In this document: one piece after another, positions 56,700 through 64,000 of the stretch | How the letters are laid out: each line of letters starts with the position of its first letter | How positions within the stretch are numbered: the first letter of the stretch is position 1 | Origin: Colocasia esculenta | Taxonomy: Eukaryota; Streptophyta; Magnoliopsida; Alismatales; Araceae | NCBI GenBank assembly: GCA_014218235.1 | Contig: CM024758.1 | Span: 100,539,698-100,603,697, forward strand | DNA: 64,000 nucleotides | Reading direction: 5' to 3' | The notes under the pieces: generated by a model | What the model was told of the DNA's origin: nothing | The model's database searches: none | The model's input: the letters and a program-made list of their open reading frames with translations, nothing else | Made by a program: the position numbers and the translations under genes

Positions 56700-57225
56700 G
56701 AAGGCGACGGGTTACCTGTCGCGACCAAGATCGCGACAAGGAACCAGTCGCGTTCCTCTTCGCAGTGGACAGAGAACAAACCAGACCTAATTATGCACGG
56801 AAGTCAAAACAATCCTATAACAAAACAAGACTGACAGACTCTCAAGAACCTGGAACAGGCATGGTATGACATGAAGTATAGATGGAGTATGTAAAGTGAA
56901 CCCAAATTTCAAAGAAGAACCGAAACCAGAGTACTGACCTGGTCGCGACGACCTCCCTGTCGCCTCCTATATCGCGACAGCCGCAACGTCGCATTCTCAA
57001 CAGACACGGGAATTTTAAGGAATTCTAAACCAATGTACGGGCAGAGGACGTATCTGGTCGCGACGCTCCTCCTGTCGCGTCCTTTATCGTGACGCTTCCT
57101 ATGTCGCTTTCTCTCACAGCACCACAGAATACAAGAAAAGGACGAGAACGGCACTGTGTACTAACCTGATCGCGACACACCGGACGTCACTATTTTGATC
57201 GCGACCATTTGGTTGTCGCCTTCTC
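56700..57225. repeat. GCGAC dyad array in Tat3 LTR
   Basis: Modules GCGAC, 9 nt, GTCGC recur: 56704-56722, 56733-56751, 56945-56963, 56974-56992, and more near 57060-57085 and 57205. The spacer is 9 nt in every one listed while its sequence varies. Pairs of modules come in twos about 28-29 bp apart. Confidence 0.88.
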
Positions 57226-57524
57226 ACCCAGAGCCGCAGCACTCCAAGAAATTCAAAGAAAGGGAACCAAAAGGAAAACTGTGAACACACCACACACATG
57301 ACGGTATATGAATGGCTGGGAAAGACAAGAGCAAGCATGATGGGCACTAGAAGTCCCACCGTGATCGCTAAAGGTGTAATCACGAGATTCTGCTCCCCTT
57401 TGAAAAAATTATGTGAATGAAAGATTAGGAAAAGACCATGATCGCCACCAAGTAGTCGCCCAAGGGTGTATGGTTGAAGGGACGGCTGACTACGTTGGAA
57501 AAGGAAAAGAGAAGAGAAGGCGTA

Positions 57525-57620
57525 TCTGTGAACGCGACAGAAGGGTCGTCGCTATGTTTGTACCTGAACGCGACGTGATGGACGGCGCCTTCTGGGTCGC
57601 GACAGCTTAGTCGTCGCCTT
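57525..57620. repeat. Second GCGAC dyad cluster in Tat3 LTR
   Basis: GCGAC-N9-GTCGC occurs near 57535 and again near 57599, with a weaker copy between them. It is the same plan as the first cluster. Confidence 0.75.
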
Positions 57621-58309
57621 CTTCTTCAGTGGATGAAGATTGGGGTTCCGATCTTCCTGCTCCTCAGCCGGCCGAGGGGCAAGAGCCTCACGCCTCTCTA
57701 GTCTATAGGTACCTACCAAGATCAAGAAAACAAAGAAAAACCCATTAGAACTTCGTGCATGTGAGATCTATTCAATGAAAAACATGTAACATGCACTAAA
57801 CAGGAGGGAACTCACGAGATTGGGGTTTTTAACCCTGTGGTGTTAAAGATGGGTGTGTGGTGTGTGTCCTAATGAAAATCTACGAAAGAAACGAACTATG
57901 CATGCATGAATGAAGGAAATAGTGAAGGAAAAAGGAGAGGGAAGGTGTAGCCAGTGGAAAAATGCCCTGGGGGCTCTTCTTGGTCGTCTGGAGGGAAAAC
58001 TATCTTCTTCGTAGTTGCAGCTCTCGGGGAGAGGAAGAAGCAGACTCCTGCCTTCCCCAAAAAGACCGAGTATTGAGATAGTTATAGGTGATTATTCCTG
58101 GAAGGGCTGTGAGAGGAATAACGGGCAAGAGTCTGGGTTTGGGTAGGTATGGCCATGCATGGGCGATTGGAACTCGGAAAGGAGGCTTTAAGGAAGGTTT
58201 CCCCAAAATTTGTAAGGATTTGGACGCGATTTGGTCGACCAAAAGGGGAAATATCCATGTATGGCATGTGTCCAAGTTAGGCTCGGAAAGGATCTTCTGC
58301 ATGAGGTCC

Positions 58310-58490
58310 AGAACGCGATGGGCTTCTGGTCGCCTTCAAGAAGGCGACGCCTCGATATGTCGCCTTCCTTATAAGGAAGGGGACTTTAAGTCATTTTTGG
58401 TGATTTTTTAGGGAATTAAAATGCCTATTTATGAACGCGACGTATCGAGTTGTCGTCTTCTTGAATGCGACGGGGGTGCTGTCGCCTTCA
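58310..58490. repeat. Third dyad cluster with palindromic TATA in Tat3 LTR
   Basis: GTCGCCTTC (58329-58337) is mirrored by GAAGGCGAC (58340-58348) with a 2-nt gap. AAGGCGAC then pairs with GTCGCCTT across 10 nt. It runs into the perfect 18-bp palindrome CCTTCCTTATAAGGAAGG (58363-58380), a TATA box readable on both strands. Two further modules with 9- and 10-nt spacers follow at 58436-58490. Confidence 0.8.
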
Positions 58491-58767
58491 GAGCCTTTTC
58501 AGCATGCAGGCATGCAAAGTGTCCGATCTCCATGCACGGGCATCAGAATGACGTACGGTTTGAAACGCCAGACTCTTGACTCAGAGAGCTACAAGATGAT
58601 GATGAAGAGGATTGACTTTGACCAGGAAGAACCCACCAGGGCGATGAACTGATGAAAAGGATGTCAGGATCGGAGAAAGCCAACCTGACGATGATGAGTC
58701 AACGTGGGGCATCAATGATATGACAAGGGATTTTGCTCGACTTATGGGTCAGAAATGGGTGTCTACA

Positions 58768-59256
58768 CATGGCTGAAAGATTAACAGATCCATTACCTGA
58801 GCTAGAACAAGTGAAAATGATAACTGCAAATGCTACAAACCACAGTTTAGGCATATCTTGGCTATGAACAAACTGACAACCATGGAAGAGTTATATGAGA
58901 GAGTTAGATACATCCAAACACAGCTGAAAGACTCTCCTATAATGTCTATGTTTGAGCCAAGGCAAGAGTTTTCAAGAAGAACAATGGTAATCCTTAAGAT
59001 GGTGGTCCCCAATTGAGGGGGTTATCAACAATGAACAAGTGAGTGCAATGGGCAATTCGAACTCCACCCCATATCACCCAAACTCCAACCAAAGGCCTTA
59101 ACAACCCCAATACCAACTACAACCTGCCGAATAACCCTCCCATGTTGCATACCCCAGCGCAACAGCCTCCTCTACCACAATACCAGTAATATCAGTAACC
59201 TCAGCAGCCCCAATACCAACAACAACAACCACCTCCTCAGTGACCCCAACAATACA
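58768..59256 (+). pseudogene. Tat gag relic interrupted by Tat3 and the Cassandra-like LTR
   Basis: Plus-strand frames match the Tat3 gag: ERLTDPLPELEQVKMI, NATNHSL, LTTMEELYERVRYIQTQLKDSP, then a Gln/Pro-rich tail. Stops and shifts are frequent, so it is old. It is oriented opposite to Tat3, whose LTR abuts it at 58767/58768. A short continuation (QVPPPGN) lies at 59461-59491, after the Cassandra-like LTR. Confidence 0.78.
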
Positions 59257-59460
59257 TGTAACACCCCATATAAGAATATGTTAAATGGACTAAATCAGTA
59301 ACTACCAACATCTCGGATTAGTTATTTTCAGAGCTCGAGCAGGAAAAGAACTCTGAAGTTAAGCGTGCTCAGTTGGGAGTAGTCCCAGGATAGGTGACCT
59401 TCTTGGGAAGTCTACCAACTAGTATGGTTTTTTGGCTAGTTTGTTGGTTGGGTCGTCACA
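59257..59460 (+). mobile_element. Cassandra-like solo LTR with 5S rRNA segment
   Basis: The 204-bp unit starts TGTAACACCCC, ends GGGTCGTCACA and is flanked by a perfect 5-bp duplication ATACA (59252-59256 and 59461-59465). Its middle carries a 5S rRNA-like segment. Cassandra elements are short non-autonomous retrotransposons (TRIMs) known for 5S sequence in their LTRs. No second LTR follows, so this is a solo LTR. Confidence 0.88.
59347..59413 (+). ncRNA. 5S rRNA-derived segment in Cassandra-like LTR
   Basis: The words GAAGTTAAGCGTGCT (A-box region), GGAGTAGTCCCAGGATAGGTGACC in two parts around the C box, and TTGGGAAGT match the 3' half of plant 5S rRNA with scattered substitutions. The 5' half of 5S is not recognisable. 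It is not a functional 5S gene; the internal Pol III promoter boxes look largely preserved. Confidence 0.82.
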
Positions 59461-59491
59461 ATACAATCAAGTGCCTCCTCCTGGAAACTGA

Positions 59492-61056
59492 TGTACAGGG
59501 ATGCAATGGACAACCAAGAGGGATGAGTGAATTGGTTATCGCCCAATATAAAAAAAAATCTTTTAACACAGAATAGATTAGACTAAATTAATCAAACCTA
59601 TGATGTGATATGCACAGCGGAAAAACAAGTATATAGACGAACCAACTATCCTAGCATGTATAGAATGGAGGTAGAATAGATGGATCTAACCACACATGCA
59701 AGCAGGATTTATAGTGGTCGACAAACACACCCCTGTGTGCATCTACGTTCATCACCCCACACCCCTTTGAGGATTTCCACTGGCTTGTTTCCCAGGTACA
59801 AGCGAAAACCCACACACACAATTGTTTACGAGTACAAAACAAACCCCACTTCGGTTCCCGGGACGAGACAACCCAGTGTGTATGTGCGCACGCACTACAT
59901 ACTAACAAACATCTACGTTCTCATAGCCGAGCACACACACAAAGATATGAAAAGTAAATGTTGTGAGAAGTTTCTCAATTCAAAGAACAAAAGGATAGAA
60001 TAGAAACAAAGGTTCAGATTTCTCCTATTTGCGTTGTTGAGAAACATTGAAGTAGAAATCTGTTGCACTAGCTTCCTTGGACGTTGCACTATGGTTGTAA
60101 ATGACTCTTGACGTCCAAAGCTTCAACTTAAATCAACAAACTCGAGAAGAAAGCATGGAAGAAACTCTGGTTCGCCTGTGACCTAACATCATGTAGGAAC
60201 CTGTTCCCCAAGGATGTAAATATAACTGCTCATAAGGATAGGCTTCTCCCTTTAGTCCCACGATCAAAAGACTCCTCTTGGCCATAGATTAGAAGATAGA
60301 CTCATCCAAATCCAAAATAGGAAAGAGTCCTATCCAGAAAGGAAACTGGGTTTTCGAAGTCGGTCGACCGATTTCCCAAGATTGGTCGTCCAATTTTGGA
60401 CTCAATATCGACTGGGACTTCGTCTGACTAATCTGTTGGATGCTTGGTTGACCGATTCTGAAAATTCGGTCGTCTGACTTCTGTCTCAGCTTCGACCGGC
60501 GCTTCGGATGGTGAAGATACAACGTGAACATCTGAAATCACCTTGCTTCGACTGGCGAATCGGTCGACCGATTTCTTCAAGTCAGTTGTCTGACTTTCTG
60601 ACTGTCCCACTACAAGACCTATTGGCTAGGCCGGTCATCCGATTTGCCCAAATCAGTCGTCTGACTTCTGCTTGGCCATCAATCGATTGTCCATAGATTG
60701 CCCTTATTCCACAATTGATTGGGCATCGATTGGCCTTGTTCCACAATCAATTGGGCTGTCATAATCATCGACCAATTTCTACAAGTCAGTCGTCTGATTG
60801 TCAGTTTTGCAACTTTTGCAGCGACCTTCCAGTCTTGGCTTTGGTGTTTTGTCTAAGTCTTGAGCTTTGTATTATCCACTTAAAATCCGACTTTTGGGAA
60901 AAATTATTGCACACTTAACACACAATTAGACCCTCAAATTAAATAAACATAAATCAATGCTTGGTCATGAACATGAATTATATCAGTGTTTTGAGATTTT
61001 CTAAACATGAGTTAAACTTAATATTTTTATGATCATCAAATCTACAAAGTACAACA
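59492..61056 (-). repeat. SIRE-3 3' LTR (about 1.57 kb)
   Basis: On the minus strand a PPT-like AAAAAGTGGGAGAT precedes TGTTGTACTTTG at 61056. The other end resembles the Sirevirus LTR end (the complement of AGAGGGATGAGTGAATTGG) and is placed near 59492. A dyad array occupies 60340-60800. It lies in the Tat gag relic. Confidence 0.65.
60340..60800. repeat. TCGACCGATTT dyad array in SIRE-3 LTR
   Basis: Units of the type GTCGACCGATTT alternate with GTCGTCTGACTT. The clearest dyad is GACCGA (60450-60455), 10 nt, TCGGTC (60466-60471). GACCGA-N10-TTGGTC and related copies occur near 60366, and CAATCGATTG-like words near 60668-60750. Confidence 0.75.
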
Positions 61057-62422
61057 ATCTCCCACTTTTTGATGATGACAAAACACTTGTAGATTTTTCA
61101 CACAAAACACAACATTTGATTTTAGACACTAATTTGATTTGATTTGTAGGTGTTTTTATATGACTCATATGTGTGCATTCAGTCATGCAAGATTAACTCC
61201 CCCTCTCTAAATACTTAGACTCTAACTCTCCCCTTTTCTTTTGGATGTAAACTCTCCCCCCAAAACCAAAATATAAAATCTATAAATATTATCTCCCCCT
61301 TTTTGACAGCATCAAAAAGTGGGTGGTATTACAGATAAGAGGTGCATTGGCATAATACGAAGTATGTGAAAATGTCACTTGAACGCATGCTTTAAAAGAT
61401 AGCCATAAAATAGTCCATGTGTTTAATCAAGTTCTCAATACACATTCAAAATTAAATACCATTTAAAGTGAAATGTGAGACATGATTAAGAGGCATCACA
61501 CATGATGATAAGCATTATTCTAATTAACACTAACGGATACTCTCAATCTTACCCATGCATGATAGACCCTTGATTTTGGTAGCTATCACTCAGTCCCTTT
61601 TTTTTTTTTTGTTCTGAAGCAAATGATGTGATTCATTTTTTTTGTTTCTTTCGTTTCTTTCATTTTGAGGAAAGTATTGCCGTTTGACACAAGGCTTCTC
61701 ACTTGTTCAGTGGAAAGACCTAGTTACTAAGCTCAGTTTCTGTTTTCAATTTGGGACAAGTAGTTTTTTCCTCACAAGTTACTACGGATTGGGTGGATTT
61801 TAAGCATCACACGAGTATTAAGAAAAATTTCCACCGACCATCAAGATGATATCTGATAATCATAGTCATGTGCATTAGTGTGTTGGAATCAATTTCAACT
61901 ATATTTTGAGAAACAAGTTAAATACAAAGCTATTTGGCTCCCCCTTAATGTATGCACACACCAAATGCAGAAGTCTCCCCCTTAGTGGCTAAATTAATGT
62001 ACACTAAGTCTTAAGCCAATTCAGTAAAATATCGAGAGAGTATTAGGCTATAGAAAGAGTCAAGGACGTGTCTTTACATATACATTACATACAAGTACAT
62101 AAGGGATAGACATGCAAAAAACACTAAGACTTAAGACTCTTTTTGTGTTTTTGATTTTTTTTTATTTTTATGATAGAAAGAAAATAAAAAAACACAGTCT
62201 ATAGACAAATCTAAAAGAGTAAACATAAAGCATACAAGAGTATTCATGTATTACCTTGAAAGCCAAAATAAGAACAATGTAGGTGCCTTTAGATTCACAT
62301 TGATACCAATTGATGTTTGAACTCTTAAGTCCATAAGACACCTGCAACCACATAATCTCAGGTGGCTTTCTTTAGTACCCAAATGTTTTTGGGTCTAACA
62401 TTGTTAGTCCTAGAAGGGAACA
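61057..62422 (-). other. SIRE-3 internal 3' region, non-coding
   Basis: On the minus strand this holds repeated A/G tracts of the AAAAAGTGGGAGA and GGGGGAGA type (near 61060, 61200, 61255, 61295, 61925, 61975), as in Sirevirus 3' untranslated regions with several polypurine tracts. No gag, pol or third ORF is recognisable, so the copy is truncated or deleted. Confidence 0.5.
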
Positions 62423-64000
62423 TGTAACACCCCCTCTCCCGACCGCACACACATACACATAACTTTTGATCGGAAGAGGGGTTACGCTGACAAATTTCAT
62501 TATCGGCAGACAAATCCGTGAAATGCACAAAACTGTAAACCATTCCACAAAGGCATCTTTGTACGTATTATATATCAACAAAGTACAAGTATGGATATTC
62601 ATTATTTCATTAAGCCAAGCTTCCGCTCTCTAGACTTTTAATAAAACTACAAAATCTCTAAAGTGTCACTAAACTATGCTATTCCTCTTCATCTCTTCTT
62701 CATCTGCAGCGGAATGGGAATCATCTATAGCTGAGATTATACACACCTTCAATCCGAAGGGTTGGAGGAAACAAAGGCATGAGTCGGAGGACTCGGTAGG
62801 TGAAAGTAGGCGTATATGGATCAAAAACACATTTGCTCATGAATTTCATATTTAACAGAAATATTTAGTTCAATTTGATTTCATAACGAGCTCAAAACAA
62901 TTTCAAGAACAAGAGTCATATATGTCTTTCAAATTTTAGATCATAACTTGATTTGGAAAAAATTTGACAGGCATCATACTGCTCTCAAGAGGTTACTAAA
63001 TAACGTAAATATATTCTTAGTGCCTAGACAATTCCAGCACCTTGGATCTTGTTCATTGCGCAAGAACGGGGTTTATTACCCACCATCGTCAGTCCATTGA
63101 CTTAGATTTACCTACAAACTATCGCCCACAGCTGATCACATGTGACTGGTGCTACCACAAGTGATCCTAATCCCTCTTGAAGAGAACACTGTCTTCAGAT
63201 CATAAGTTATATTTCATGAGCACAATAGGGTTAGAAATTCAAGGATAGGTTTTAATCAATTCACCTTGGTGGTAAAGTAGTTTAGAGTCCAAGAAGATGA
63301 GATAACCACTTGCGGGGTCAATAGTATAGTGAGTCTTCACAAAATGGAACAAGAATTGGTGCTGGGAACACCACAGACAGTGCATGTCAACAGCTAGAAG
63401 GTGGCTGTCGACAGGTACTGATTTCCAGAACCATGTTTCTGGGATTTGGACTGTGCCTGTTGACAGGCAAGAGTCATCTGTCGACAGTCAGGGTCATTTG
63501 TCTACAGATAAGAGCTATCTGTCACAACTACTGATTTTTCAGAAGTTCTGGGTTCTGGAAACTTGAGGCCTGTTGACAGATGATTCCATCTGTTGATAGC
63601 CACAAGTCCAGCTTCCAGGAATAGATTTATACTACTCTAAAGACTCCTTTAGACACTCCTATGAAACCAAATATGCTTAACACATCAAAGAGGGTCTTGT
63701 ACATAGTTCTAAACATCACTTACATGAAGGAAAGAAGCATAGACAATAGGAGTCCAAGCTTTGCATATGAATGGCATAAATTGGAACTTGTAGAAAAGAC
63801 TTTGCAGAAACATATCTACTCCCTTATGCAATTCTTTCTCCAAGCTGGAACGAAATTCATACTAAATACAAAATCTACTTATTAAGACATAAAATAATGA
63901 TTAGAGTCTCATGAAAGCTTCACTGACCCTCGTGACAAGAACCAAAGTAGACACTCAAACTCCGAGGTTCTAGCAAGAAGAGGATTTTCCACAGAACCAG
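62423..64000 (-). repeat. Chromovirus-like LTR (LTR5), cut by window edge
   Basis: The plus-strand left end TGTAACACCCCC corresponds to an LTR terminus. The interior layout (Ser/Leu-like CTTCATCTC stretch, then GAGTCGGAGGACTCGGTAGG near 62780) resembles Chr1 and Chr2 read in the same direction, so I place it on the minus strand. No primer site lies beside it; it may be a 3' or solo LTR. A dyad array is at 63380-63610. Confidence 0.5.
63380..63610. repeat. TGTCGACAG dyad array in LTR5
   Basis: Self-complementary CTGTCGACAG and CTGTTGACAG words recur with 10-11-nt spacers: for example CTGTTGACAG (63570-63579), 10 nt, CTGTTGATAG (63590-63599), and TGTTGACAG, 11 nt, CTGTCGACA near 63459-63487. 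Confidence 0.8.

Larger units (their letters stand above)
56123..58767 (-). repeat. Tat3 5' LTR and leader (about 2.6 kb)
   Basis: The minus-strand LTR start TGTAGACACCC is at 58767-58757. The left boundary is not clear; the gag start at 56122 sets a limit, and I could not identify the primer site. It contains the two-hairpin block (56471-56560), dyad modules at 56704-57220, 57530-57620 and 58310-58490, and a palindromic TATA at 58363-58380. Confidence 0.7.

Noticed and set aside
59347..59413. Functional 5S rRNA gene
   Set aside because: The 5' half is unrecognisable, substitutions are present and the segment sits inside a short LTR with TG...CA ends.
62290..62312. Primer-site-like TTGATACCAATTG
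   Set aside because: Only a partial match, about 115 bp away from the nearest LTR end; not credible as a primer site.

Overview
This is a repeat-rich nuclear segment from a flowering plant. Everything recognisable is plant-specific: Ty3/gypsy elements of the Tat and Tekay/Del (chromovirus) types, Ty1/copia Sireviruses, a Cassandra-like LTR carrying a 5S rRNA segment, a hAT-type MITE, plant mobile domain (PMD) genes, and tRNA-iMet primer sites (TGGTATCAGAGC). I cannot name the species. No intact host gene is visible. The only host-like trace is a short MoaC/CNX3 fragment near 25.3 kb. A run of exactly 100 N at 50,542-50,641 marks a scaffold gap, so the order across it is not certain.

Layout, left part (1-25.4 kb): a nest at least five deep. 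Tat1 (+) runs from integrase at the left edge through two antisense PMD genes to its 3' LTR near 9.0 kb. It sits in the gag of chromovirus Chr1 (-, LTR 9,957-13,242). Chr1 sits in the RNase H of Chr2 (-, LTR 16,130-19,049). Chr2 sits in the leader of Chr3 (-, LTR 19,096-21,973). Chr3 sits in the pol end of Chr4 (+, LTR 22,318 to about 25,271). Chr4 abuts the MoaC fragment.

Middle part (25.4-50.5 kb): an AT-rich intergenic stretch holds a hAT MITE with an 8-bp target duplication. Tat2 (-) follows, with its 3' LTR at 27,764-28,561, an antisense ORF of the putative gypsy-type transposon family (PF04195-like), then pol. A complete 13.2-kb Sirevirus, SIRE-1, splits the antisense ORF with a perfect AGAAG duplication. 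A second Sirevirus, SIRE-2, interrupts the Tat2 reverse transcriptase.

Right part (50.6-64 kb): Tat3 (-) shows RT, protease, gag and 5' LTR, and is inserted in an oppositely oriented Tat gag relic. That relic also carries the Cassandra-like solo LTR (TSD ATACA). A Sirevirus 3' end (SIRE-3, -) and part of a further chromovirus-like LTR follow.

Three patterns go beyond element annotation. (1) LTRs of Tat, chromovirus and Sirevirus elements carry clusters of short inverted repeats built to one plan, a stem of 5-9 bp, a spacer of 9-11 nt, then the complementary stem, although the stem sequence differs in each family. In Tat1 the same kind of module also lies upstream of both antisense genes. (2) A block of roughly 100 nt with two hairpins is shared by three chromovirus LTRs and the Tat3 LTR. 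Stems change in a compensating way while the loops and the downstream GCTGGTTGTACC stay fixed. (3) Two Tat elements carry, in the same place, antisense spliced genes of different families. Antisense introns would survive retrotransposition, because the genomic RNA is the opposite strand.
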